From NCBI GenBank assembly GCA_900759005.1, contig CAAEUQ010000118.1, positions 1 through 16,055 of the forward strand: a stretch of DNA of 16,055 bases, written 5' to 3'. The notes beneath the pieces were generated by a model. It was not told the origin of the DNA. It searched no databases and was given only the letters and a program-made list of their open reading frames with translations. The position numbers and the translations under genes were made by a program. This document shows, piece after piece, positions 7,099-13,974 of the stretch. Each line of letters starts with the position of its first letter. Positions within the stretch are counted from its first letter, which is position 1. This DNA is from Clostridia bacterium (GTDB taxonomy: Bacteria; Bacillota; Clostridia; Christensenellales; Aristaeellaceae).

Positions 7099-8004
7099 AT
7101 GAATAAACCTACGCTGGTGATCATGGCGGCGGGCATGGGCAGCCGCTTCGGCGGGTGCAAACAGATTACGCCCGTGGATTCAGACGGACATCTCATCATC
7201 GATTATTCGATTTTCGATGCGGTGCGCGCGGGCTTCGGCTCGGTCGTTTGCGTAATCAAGCCCGAAATGGAAGCGGATTTCCGCGCAGCGATCGGCAACC
7301 GAATCAGCAGATGCGTTGATCTCAAATACGCCTATCAGACGCTCGACCGCCTGCCCGCCGGCTATTCCATTCCCGAAGGGCGCACGAAGCCCTGGGGCAC
7401 GGCGCACGCGGTGCTCTGCGCGAAGGAGCTCGTTTCCGGCGCGTTCGCGGCAATCAACGCCGATGATTTTTACGGCTCCGGCGCGTTCCTCGAGGCGGCG
7501 AATTTTCTTTCCTCCCCGCATACGGAGAACGAACACGCGATGGTCGCTTACCGCGTGGAAAACACGCTTACAGAAAACGGATCCGTATCGCGCGGCGTGT
7601 GCGCGGTAGATAACGGACTGCTGACCGGCATCGTCGAACGCACGCAGATCGTTCCCTGCGAAGGCGGCGCGAAATTCATTGAGGGCGAATCCGAAACCTT
7701 CCTGCCCGCCGGAACGCCGGTTTCGATGAATATGTGGGCGTTTTCGCATTCGATGCTCGACGAAATGCAAGCGCGCTTCCCGAAATGGCTCGATGAAAAT
7801 CTCGCAAAGAATCCGATGAAATGCGAATACTTCCTGCCGCTGATTCCGAATCTCCTGATTCAGGAGGGCAAGGGCAAGGTGCACGTGCGCAACACCGACG
7901 AGCGCTGGTACGGCGTAACCTATCACGCCGATCTCGAAAAGGTGCAAGCCGCGATCGAGGCGATGCGCGCCTCGGGCAAATATCCGAAAAAGCTCTGGGA
8001 TTAA
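7099..8004 (+). CDS. Sugar-phosphate-type nucleotidyltransferase (NTP transferase)
   Basis: This 301-residue cytosolic enzyme belongs to the NTP transferase family, which joins a nucleoside monophosphate to a sugar phosphate or similar group and releases pyrophosphate. The nucleotide-binding signature AAGMGSRFGG is at residues 10-19, with Lys21 (CKQI) following. GTAHAV (100-105) and the metal-binding NADDFYG (120-126) are the other hallmarks. The substrate cannot be told: UDP-glucose, dTDP- or CDP-type products and phosphocholine-like activation are all possible in this superfamily. GGAGG (7087-7091) lies 7 bases before the ATG. The gene is alone between its own promoter and a strong terminator, so no neighbour suggests a pathway. 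Confidence 0.85.
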   Translation: MNKPTLVIMAAGMGSRFGGCKQITPVDSDGHLIIDYSIFDAVRAGFGSVVCVIKPEMEADFRAAIGNRISRCVDLKYAYQTLDRLPAGYSIPEGRTKPWGTAHAVLCAKELVSGAFAAINADDFYGSGAFLEAANFLSSPHTENEHAMVAYRVENTLTENGSVSRGVCAVDNGLLTGIVERTQIVPCEGGAKFIEGESETFLPAGTPVSMNMWAFSHSMLDEMQARFPKWLDENLAKNPMKCEYFLPLIPNLLIQEGKGKVHVRNTDERWYGVTYHADLEKVQAAIEAMRASGKYPKKLWD

Positions 8005-8012
8005 GCGATACG

Positions 8013-8048
8013 AAAGCGCGCGAGGGATGCACCCCCGCGCGCTTTTTT
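8013..8048 (+). terminator. Intrinsic terminator after the nucleotidyltransferase gene
   Basis: A long stem pairs AAAGCGCGCG and GGG (8013-8026) with CCC and CGCGCGCTTT (8032-8045), with one A-C mismatch and a 5-base loop, followed by a run of T to 8048. It lies between two convergent genes. On the minus strand only three T follow the stem, so it should stop the opposing transporter transcript less well. Confidence 0.93.
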
Positions 8049-8051
8049 GAT

Positions 8052-8903
8052 TCAGCCCTTCGTGCCCGTAAGCGCGATACCCTCGATGAACTGCTTCTGG
8101 AACAGAAGATACAATACCAGCATCGGAATCATCGCCAGCGCCGAGCCCGCCATCATGATCGGATACTCCGTCGAATGCTGCCCCTGCAGCGAGCTGATGC
8201 CCGCCGAAAGCGTCATCTTATCGATATTCATATTCACGATCAGCGGCCACATCATGTCGCTGTAGGCAAACAGCGCGGTAAATACTGCCAGCGCCATCAT
8301 CGCTGTGCGCGTCAGCGGCATCATGATCAGAAGGAATGTCTGGCCGACGTTGCAGCCGTCGAGCACCGACGCTTCCATCAGCTGATTCGGAAGGCTCATA
8401 TAGAACTGCCTTAGGAAGAACGTTCCGAATGCACTGACCAGGCCTGGGAACACGAGCGCAAAGATCGTGTTCAGCTGACCCATTTTCGAAAGCATCAGAT
8501 ACTGCGGAATGATGAAAATCTGGCTCGGCAGCATCAGCTGCGTCAGCACAATAAAGAAGAAAAGCTTCTTACCCGGAAACTGGAGCTTCGCAAACGCAAA
8601 GCCCGCCATCGAGCTGAACACCGACGCGCAGAGAATGCGCCAGAACATCAGAAGCAGCGTGTTCAGATACAGCTTATCGAACGGCAGCGTTCTTAAAACC
8701 TCGGTATAATTGTCAAATCGCCAGACCTTCGGCAGGAACGTCGGCGGAATCAGCATCGATTCGCCCAGCCCCTTTACGCTCGTCAGCATCATCCAGATGA
8801 ACGGAAAGATCATAAGCACCGAGCCGAGGATCAAAACGAAGTGAATCAGGATTTTGCCGCGGACGCGATAATCCATCGCCGGCATCTTTTTTGCCTGTGC
8901 CAT
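8052..8903 (-). CDS. Sugar ABC transporter permease, MalG-type (CUT1)
   Basis: An inner-membrane subunit of a binding-protein-dependent carbohydrate uptake system. The 283 residues contain about six hydrophobic segments, the first at about 18-40 (ILIHFVLILGSVLMIFPFIW). The cytoplasmic EAA loop, which docks on the ATPase, is EASVLDGCNVGQTFLLIMMPL-like at 177-197 with the conserved Asp-Gly. The C-terminus ALTGTKG is typical of MalG-like subunits. A G-rich RBS precedes the ATG at 8903, 12 bases behind the MalF-type gene, so it is the last gene of the operon. The substrate cannot be derived from the permease alone. Confidence 0.93.
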   Translation of the reverse strand: MAQAKKMPAMDYRVRGKILIHFVLILGSVLMIFPFIWMMLTSVKGLGESMLIPPTFLPKVWRFDNYTEVLRTLPFDKLYLNTLLLMFWRILCASVFSSMAGFAFAKLQFPGKKLFFFIVLTQLMLPSQIFIIPQYLMLSKMGQLNTIFALVFPGLVSAFGTFFLRQFYMSLPNQLMEASVLDGCNVGQTFLLIMMPLTRTAMMALAVFTALFAYSDMMWPLIVNMNIDKMTLSAGISSLQGQHSTEYPIMMAGSALAMIPMLVLYLLFQKQFIEGIALTGTKG

Positions 8904-8915
8904 TTCGCTCCCCCC

Positions 8916-9833
8916 TTACTCATAATGCACGAGTTTCTTCTCGGCGATAAACTGAATCATCGTGAAAATACTGATCAGGATGAAGCTGTACAGCACGATC
9001 ACCGAGCCGAAACCCTTATCGAACTTCTCAAACGCCTCGCGATAGAACCAGGTCATCAGCGTCATGCCCTTGTTATACGCAGGGTTATTGGATTTGATCA
9101 GCAGATACACCGTATCGAACTGCTTCAGCGCGCTCATCGCACGCATCATGACCACGAAAAACAGTGTCGGCGAAATCAGCGGAATCGTAATATGTCTGAA
9201 GCTCTGCACGGCGTTCGCGCCGTCGATCTCCGCCGCCTCGTAATAGCTCTTCGAAATCGACTGAAGCCCCGCCAGAATCATGACCAGATCATAGCCGACT
9301 GCGCTCCATATGTTGATAATCGCGCAGGATAAAAGCGCGGTATTCGGATTGGAAAGCCATGTCGGGCCCTGAATGCCGATCTTCGAGAGCACCAGATTCA
9401 GAACGCCGTTGTCCGAATTGAAGATCCATTTCCAGACCATCGCAACCGCCGCAGGCGCAACGACCATCGGCAAAAAGTAAATGCCGCGGTAAATATCCCG
9501 CCCGCGAATCTTGTTGTTCAGAAGCGCCGCAAGAATCAGCGCGATGAAGATGCCGACAGGCACGGTCAGAATTACGAAATACAGCGTATTCCACGTAAAC
9601 TGCCCGAGCTTCGGGTCCTTCAAAAGCGCCGCGTAATTCGCAAGCCCCACATATTTCGGCTTGCCCAGCCCCTTGTATTTCAGGAGCGACAGATAAATCG
9701 TATAAAAGAACGGATAGATATTCAGCACGCACAATCCGATAATCGTCGGCGCAATCAGGCCGTACGCCCACGCCCACGTCTTCGGATTGGACTTCGGGCG
9801 CTTATACCGGATCGTCGACCCCTTCTGGCTCAT
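8916..9833 (-). CDS. Sugar ABC transporter permease, MalF/UgpA-type (CUT1)
   Basis: The partner permease, 305 residues with about six membrane segments, the first at about 23-48 (AYGLIAPTIIGLCVLNIYPF). The EAA loop is at 199-219 (EAAEIDGANAVQSFRHITIPL), matching the family pattern EAAxxDGA-x8-IxxP very well. Together with the MalG-type subunit it forms the transport channel for a sugar delivered by the binding protein. The ATG at 9833 is preceded by GAGGAGGGG. A 108-base gap with a perfect 13-bp inverted repeat separates it from the binding protein gene. No ATPase gene is present, as is usual for Bacillota CUT1 operons that share an MsmX-type ATPase. Confidence 0.94.
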   Translation of the reverse strand: MSQKGSTIRYKRPKSNPKTWAWAYGLIAPTIIGLCVLNIYPFFYTIYLSLLKYKGLGKPKYVGLANYAALLKDPKLGQFTWNTLYFVILTVPVGIFIALILAALLNNKIRGRDIYRGIYFLPMVVAPAAVAMVWKWIFNSDNGVLNLVLSKIGIQGPTWLSNPNTALLSCAIINIWSAVGYDLVMILAGLQSISKSYYEAAEIDGANAVQSFRHITIPLISPTLFFVVMMRAMSALKQFDTVYLLIKSNNPAYNKGMTLMTWFYREAFEKFDKGFGSVIVLYSFILISIFTMIQFIAEKKLVHYE

Positions 9834-9865
9834 CCGGCACCCCTCCTCAATTCATCAAATACTAT

Positions 9866-9905
9866 GTGCCGCGGAATCATGGCACGCCAGAGGATTCCGC
9901 GGCAC
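9866..9905 (-). repeat. Perfect 13-bp inverted repeat between binding protein and permease genes
   Basis: GTGCCGCGGAATC (9866-9878) and GATTCCGCGGCAC (9893-9905) are exact reverse complements with a 14-base loop. It sits 36 bases behind the binding-protein stop and 32 bases ahead of the permease ATG. There is no T-run after it on the minus strand, so it is not a standard terminator. It probably protects the upstream mRNA 3' end or partly stops transcription, so that the binding protein is made in excess. Confidence 0.85.
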
Positions 9906-9941
9906 GCTGATTTACCGGAAATTCTTTACCGATTCAGCTTC

Positions 9942-11156
9942 TCAGCCTTCGATCTCCATGATCGCCGCATGGAGCTGATCGCACGCTTCCGCGAACGTGA
10001 TCGCGCCGGTGTACGCGCTGGTCATCAGTTCGGTCTCCGTGCCTTCCCACAGGGACTTGTTCGGGGAGAACGGGAACTGAACGCCGTACTCAATCATCTC
10101 GGTGTAGCAGGAGATGTTGATATCGGTGAACAGATCGGTGAAGTAATGCTCGGTGCCCGCATACGCCGGGATCGCAGCCTTGTTCTGTGCCTGCAGGATG
10201 TTCGCTTCCTCAGAGCCGCAGTACTTGATGAAGTCCTTCACGACTTCGGGATACTTGGTGTTTGCGCTGCCCGCATAGCCCAGACCATTGTAAATGCTGG
10301 CGCGTACCTTGCCCTTCGGCAGCACGCAAAGGTCGAACTTGCCGTTGATGACTTCATTGGCGGTGTACGCGCTCATGTTCCAGGAGCCGGTGAAGCACAT
10401 CGCGAGCTTGCCCGCGCGGAACTGATCGTCAACGCCCATATCCACGAAGGATTCCAGCGACGGAGAAACGCCGTCCACCAGCATCAGATCCGCCCAAGTC
10501 TGAATCGCTTCCTTGGTCGCGTCGAGGTTATAGCCGGACTGGCCGTTTTCAAACGCGAAGCCTTCGTTCTGATAGATGAAATTCAGGTAGCCGGACTGCG
10601 TGTCGTTCGGCGCGCCGAAGCCGTAAATGCCCTTTTCGGTATCGGTCAGGCGCTTCGCAACTTCGCGCAGGGTGTCCCACGTCCAGGTGTCGTCCGGATA
10701 GGGTTCGCCCGCCGCATCAAAGATCTCCTTGTTGTAGACCAGCGCGATGGTGTCGTAATCCTTCGGAACCGCCAGCTGGGTGCCGTCGAAGTTGTACAGC
10801 GCGGTGATGCCTTCCGGATAGACGCTGTAATCAATGTCCAGATCGCTCAGATCCAGCATGATGCCCGCGTCGGCATACTTGAAGAACTGATTGGAATGCA
10901 TCCAGTAGACGTCCGGCATTTCGCCGCCCATCGCCGCCGCTTCCAGCTTGGTCCAATACTCGCCCCAGGGGGTGACCTGAGTAACAACCTTTACGCCGGG
11001 GTGCGCCGCCTCGTATGCGTCCGCAATCGCGCGCATACCGGGCTCCTGATTGGTGTCCCAGAACGCGAACGTAATCGTCGCATCCTCAGCGCTCGCCATG
11101 GGGACGACCGAAAGAACCATCAGTACAGCCATCAGAAGAACCAGGAATTTTTTCAT
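9942..11156 (-). CDS. Extracellular sugar-binding protein of the ABC transporter
   Basis: The soluble receptor that captures a sugar or oligosaccharide outside the membrane. The 404-residue protein starts MKKFLVLLMAVLMVLSVVPMASA, a signal peptide with probable cleavage after Ala23 (ASA then ED). The mature part has the family 1 solute-binding fold: ITFAFWDTNQEPGMRAI, the PDVYWMHSNQFFKYADAG stretch, AVPKDYDTIALVYNKEIFDAAGEPYPDDTWTWD, and FRAGKLAMCFTGSWNMSAY. Aromatic residues suggest a carbohydrate ligand, but which one is unknown. The reading frame is open up to 11549, but the ATG at 11156 is clear: AAGGAGG precedes it and the promoter lies within the longer frame. No cysteine follows the signal peptide, so no lipid anchor is expected, which is unusual for a Gram-positive-type binding protein. 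First gene of the operon. Confidence 0.93.
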   Translation of the reverse strand: MKKFLVLLMAVLMVLSVVPMASAEDATITFAFWDTNQEPGMRAIADAYEAAHPGVKVVTQVTPWGEYWTKLEAAAMGGEMPDVYWMHSNQFFKYADAGIMLDLSDLDIDYSVYPEGITALYNFDGTQLAVPKDYDTIALVYNKEIFDAAGEPYPDDTWTWDTLREVAKRLTDTEKGIYGFGAPNDTQSGYLNFIYQNEGFAFENGQSGYNLDATKEAIQTWADLMLVDGVSPSLESFVDMGVDDQFRAGKLAMCFTGSWNMSAYTANEVINGKFDLCVLPKGKVRASIYNGLGYAGSANTKYPEVVKDFIKYCGSEEANILQAQNKAAIPAYAGTEHYFTDLFTDINISCYTEMIEYGVQFPFSPNKSLWEGTETELMTSAYTGAITFAEACDQLHAAIMEIEG

Positions 11157-11175
11157 GAGTCTTTCCTCCTTTATT

Positions 11176-11188
11176 CGCATTAAATGCG
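11176..11188 (-). promoter_or_regulatory. Palindrome at the transporter transcription start
   Basis: CGCATT-A-AATGCG is a perfect palindrome with a 1-base centre, placed directly after the -10 box (11197-11202), at about +2 to +14 of the predicted transcript and ahead of the RBS. This position suits a repressor operator. The loop is too short for an RNA hairpin, so DNA binding is more likely than RNA structure. Confidence 0.4.
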
Positions 11189-11196
11189 TTGTAAAT

Positions 11197-11225
11197 ATTA
11201 TATTGCTTTTCGTGCGTATTGTCAA
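11197..11225 (-). promoter_or_regulatory. Perfect-consensus sigma-A promoter of the sugar ABC operon
   Basis: On the minus strand: TTGACA (11225-11220), exactly 17 bases, TATAAT (11202-11197). All twelve consensus bases match. Transcription should start near 11190. Such strength suggests control mainly by repression, or strong constitutive expression of the binding protein. Confidence 0.9.
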
Positions 11226-11240
11226 TTCCAAAATTTGATT

Positions 11241-11277
11241 TTTTGATATTTTATCGTATTTTTGATAATTATCGTAT
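11241..11277 (-). repeat. Tandem operator-like repeats upstream of the ABC operon promoter
   Basis: Two head-to-tail copies on the minus strand: ATACGATAATTATCAAAA (11277-11260) and ATACGATAAAATATCAAAA (11259-11241). Each holds an inverted repeat GATA-N2/3-TATC. They end 15 bases before the -35 box, at roughly -50 to -87, the usual place for an activator pair. The 18-base period is somewhat less than two helical turns. No regulator gene is in the window. Confidence 0.6.
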
Positions 11278-11336
11278 GTTACAGTAAATATTTGCTCTTG
11301 AATTGGATTTGATTTGGAAGAAAGGCGTTTTCCCAC

Positions 11337-11365
11337 TTGAAATTCCGATAAAAACGTTGTATTAT
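11337..11365 (+). promoter_or_regulatory. Sigma-A promoter of galM-gltX
   Basis: TTGAAA (11337-11342), 17 bases, TATTAT (11360-11365), about 36 bases before the galM ATG. It points away from the transporter promoter; the two lie in one 244-base divergent gap. Confidence 0.75.
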
Positions 11366-11400
11366 AGGAAAGAAAGATTACGGAAAGGCGGATTGCGCTT

Positions 11401-12468
11401 ATGAGCATTTCCATCAAACCCTTCGGCAAGACCCCGAGCGGCGAAAACGCCGAGTTGTATATTCTGAAAAACAAGTCCGGTGCGAGCGTTTCGATCACGA
11501 ATTTCGGCGGCATCTTAAACGCCATCAACGTGCCCGATCGTGAAGGCAATCTGGGCGACGTGCTGCTGGGCTATTCCAGCGTCGAGGGCTATACGCCGCT
11601 GAACGGCTATATCGGCGCGCTGATCGGTCGCGTGGGCAACCGCATCGCGAACGGCGAATGCACGCTGAACGGAACGCCGCTGCACCTTGCCAAAAACGAA
11701 GCGGGCAGAACGCATCTGCACGGCGGCGACGTGGGCTTTGACCGCAAGCTCTGGCAGGCAACCCCGATCGAGGGCATCTGCGAAGACAGTCTGATTCTGA
11801 AATACACCTCCCCCGACGGCGAGGAAGGCTATCCCGGCACGCTGCGCGTAATGGTCACGTACACGTTCACCGACGAAAATGAGCTGATCATTCGCTACGA
11901 AGCCGTTTCCGACAAGGACACGCTGTGCAGCCTGACGAACCACGCGTATTTCAACCTCGAGGGCGAAGGCTCCGGCGCCGTGACCGACCACACGTTCGAA
12001 TTCAACTGCGACACGTTCACCGTCGTCGATCAGTACAGCATCCCGACCGGCGAATCGCGCGACGTGACCGGAACGCCGTTCGACCTGCGCGAGCCGACCC
12101 GCCTTGCCGACGCGATGAAGGCGATCGACACCGACGAACAGCTCAGATTCGGTCATGGCTTCGATCACAACTTCAATATCAACGACCCCGAAGCCGGTCT
12201 GCGCTTCGCCGTTCGCGTAACCGCGCCGAAATCCGGACGCACGATGGACGTATTTACCGATATGCCCTCCGTTCAGTTCTATGCCGGCAATATGCTCAAG
12301 GGCATTAACCCCGGCAAATGCGGTCGCCTCTATGAAAAGCGCGAGGGCTTCTGCCTTGAAACGCAGTACGCGCCTGATTCGATCAATCATCCGGAATTTC
12401 CGGACAGCGTGCTCCGCGCGGGCGAAAAATACGATTTCACCACCATCTTCAGCTTCGACGCTGAATAA
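11401..12468 (+). CDS. galM: Aldose 1-epimerase (mutarotase)
   Basis: This enzyme interconverts the alpha and beta anomers of aldoses such as galactose or glucose so that kinases receive the right form. The 355 residues are normal for GalM. Visible landmarks are NFGGILNAINVPDREG (34-49), GRVGNRI (76-82), HLHGG with His107, NHAYFNL with the catalytic acid His181, GFDHNF with Asp255, and FCLETQYAPDS with the catalytic base Glu320. No signal peptide is present, so it is cytoplasmic. A purine-rich RBS (GGAAAGGCGG) precedes the ATG. It is divergent from the sugar ABC operon, which suggests a shared sugar pathway, and is followed by gltX after only 18 bases. Confidence 0.94.
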   Translation: MSISIKPFGKTPSGENAELYILKNKSGASVSITNFGGILNAINVPDREGNLGDVLLGYSSVEGYTPLNGYIGALIGRVGNRIANGECTLNGTPLHLAKNEAGRTHLHGGDVGFDRKLWQATPIEGICEDSLILKYTSPDGEEGYPGTLRVMVTYTFTDENELIIRYEAVSDKDTLCSLTNHAYFNLEGEGSGAVTDHTFEFNCDTFTVVDQYSIPTGESRDVTGTPFDLREPTRLADAMKAIDTDEQLRFGHGFDHNFNINDPEAGLRFAVRVTAPKSGRTMDVFTDMPSVQFYAGNMLKGINPGKCGRLYEKREGFCLETQYAPDSINHPEFPDSVLRAGEKYDFTTIFSFDAE

Positions 12469-12486
12469 AAAAGGAGTTTCAAAGCC

Positions 12487-13932
12487 ATGAATGTTCGCAC
12501 CCGATTTGCCCCCAGTCCGACGGGCTATATGCATCTGGGCAATCTGCGCACCGCGCTGTACACCTATCTCTGGGCGCGCCGCAACGGCGGCAAATTCATT
12601 CTCCGCATCGAGGACACCGATCAGGAGCGCGAAGTGCCCGGCGCGGTGGATCTGATCTATAAATCGCTCAAAATCGCCGGCCTTTCGCACGACGAGGGGC
12701 CTGACGTCGGCGGTCCCTGCGGCCCGTACGTCCAGTCCGAGCGCAAGGATATGTACCTGCCCTATGCCAAGCAGCTGATCGAATCCGGTCATGCGTATTA
12801 TTGCTTCTGCACCCGCGAGCGTCTGGAGGAGGCGCGCGCCGAGGCGGAAAAGAAGGGCGAAACCTTCAAATATGACAAGCATTGCCTGCACCTCTCCAAG
12901 GAAGAAATCCAGCGCCGTCTGGACGCGGGCGAGCCGTATGTCATTCGCCAGAACATCCCGACGACCGGCAAAGCCGGCTTCGACGATGTGATCTACGGTC
13001 ATGTCGAGGTTGACTGCGACACGCTGGACGACAATATCCTGATCAAGGCGGACGGACTGCCGACCTACAATTTTGCCAACGTTATCGACGATCACCTGAT
13101 GGGCATTACTCACGTCATGCGCGGCAACGAATACCTCTCCAGCGCGCCCAAATACAATCTGCTGTATGAAGCGTTCGGCTGGCAGCCGCCGGTATACGTG
13201 CATCTGACCCCCGTAATGGCGAACGCGCAGCGCAAGCTTTCCAAGCGCAAGGGCGATCCTTCGTTTGAAGATCTGCTGAACGAGGGGTATCTTACCGAGG
13301 CGATCATCAATTATCTGGTTCTGCTCGGCTGGAGTCCGCGCGGCGAGCGCGAATTCTATACGCTCAAGGAGCTGGAGGAATGCTTTGATCTGGAGGGCCT
13401 GAGCAAATCACCGTCGATTTTCGATACTGTAAAGCTCAACTGGTTCAACGCCGAATACATCCGCAAGCTCGATCCGGAAAAATATCTGGCTCTGGCGACG
13501 CCGTGGCTGAATAAGGCGCTCGATCCGGAAAAGTTCGATTATCATCGTCTGGGCGAGCTTCTGCAAAGCCGCACGGAGGTGTTCAATCAGCTGCCCGGCA
13601 TGGTCGAATTTCTCGCGAAGATGCCGGAATTCGAAAACGATTTATATGTAAACAAGAAGCAGAAGACCACGCTGGACGTCGCGCGTCAGGCGCTGGCATT
13701 TGTAAAGCCGGTGCTTGAATCGATCGACAGCTGGACAGAAGGCGAAATCCACGATCGCGTGATGGAAGCGATTCCCGCGTCCGGCATGAAGAACGGTCAG
13801 GTGCTCTGGCCGTTGCGCATCGCGATTTCCGGTCAGCTGTCCACGCCGGGCGGCGCGTTTGAAATCGCCTATCTTCTCGGAAAAGAAGAAACCCTGAAGC
13901 GCCTGAGCGATTCGATGGAGAAGCTCGGCTGA
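12487..13932 (+). CDS. gltX: Glutamyl-tRNA synthetase (GluRS)
   Basis: Class I aminoacyl-tRNA synthetase that charges glutamate onto its tRNA in the cytoplasm. The 481 residues match bacterial GluRS. It shows FAPSPTGYMHLGNLRTAL (7-24, with the HIGH-type HLGN at 16-19), RIEDTDQER (40-48), a zinc site with Cys106-x-Cys108 and Cys133-x-His135, and the KMSKS-type motif KLSKR at 250-254. The anticodon-binding part covers about 330-481 (VLWPLRIAISGQLSTPGG near the end). The RBS AAGGAG (12471-12476) is 10 bases from the ATG. No promoter is visible in the 18-base gap after galM, so it appears co-transcribed with galM. Whether it also charges tRNA-Gln cannot be judged here. Confidence 0.97.
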   Translation: MNVRTRFAPSPTGYMHLGNLRTALYTYLWARRNGGKFILRIEDTDQEREVPGAVDLIYKSLKIAGLSHDEGPDVGGPCGPYVQSERKDMYLPYAKQLIESGHAYYCFCTRERLEEARAEAEKKGETFKYDKHCLHLSKEEIQRRLDAGEPYVIRQNIPTTGKAGFDDVIYGHVEVDCDTLDDNILIKADGLPTYNFANVIDDHLMGITHVMRGNEYLSSAPKYNLLYEAFGWQPPVYVHLTPVMANAQRKLSKRKGDPSFEDLLNEGYLTEAIINYLVLLGWSPRGEREFYTLKELEECFDLEGLSKSPSIFDTVKLNWFNAEYIRKLDPEKYLALATPWLNKALDPEKFDYHRLGELLQSRTEVFNQLPGMVEFLAKMPEFENDLYVNKKQKTTLDVARQALAFVKPVLESIDSWTEGEIHDRVMEAIPASGMKNGQVLWPLRIAISGQLSTPGGAFEIAYLLGKEETLKRLSDSMEKLG

Positions 13933-13939
13933 TCGATCT

Positions 13940-13971
13940 GCGCCCCGCGTTTTCCCGTCGGGGCGCTTTTT
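13940..13971 (+). terminator. Intrinsic terminator of galM-gltX
   Basis: GCGCCCCG (13940-13947) pairs perfectly with CGGGGCGC (13959-13966) around an 11-base loop, followed by five T (13967-13971). It starts 8 bases behind the gltX stop. The next start codon is only four bases after the T-run. Confidence 0.92.
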
Positions 13972-13974
13972 GCA

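Noticed and set aside
11157..11549. Upstream extension of the sugar-binding protein frame
   Set aside because: The extension crosses the perfect promoter and the divergent galM start; the ATG at 11156 has a strong RBS and a signal peptide.
11515..13203. 562-codon minus-strand open frame opposite galM and gltX
   Set aside because: Composition is typical of an antisense shadow, no RBS, and it spans two unrelated certain genes.
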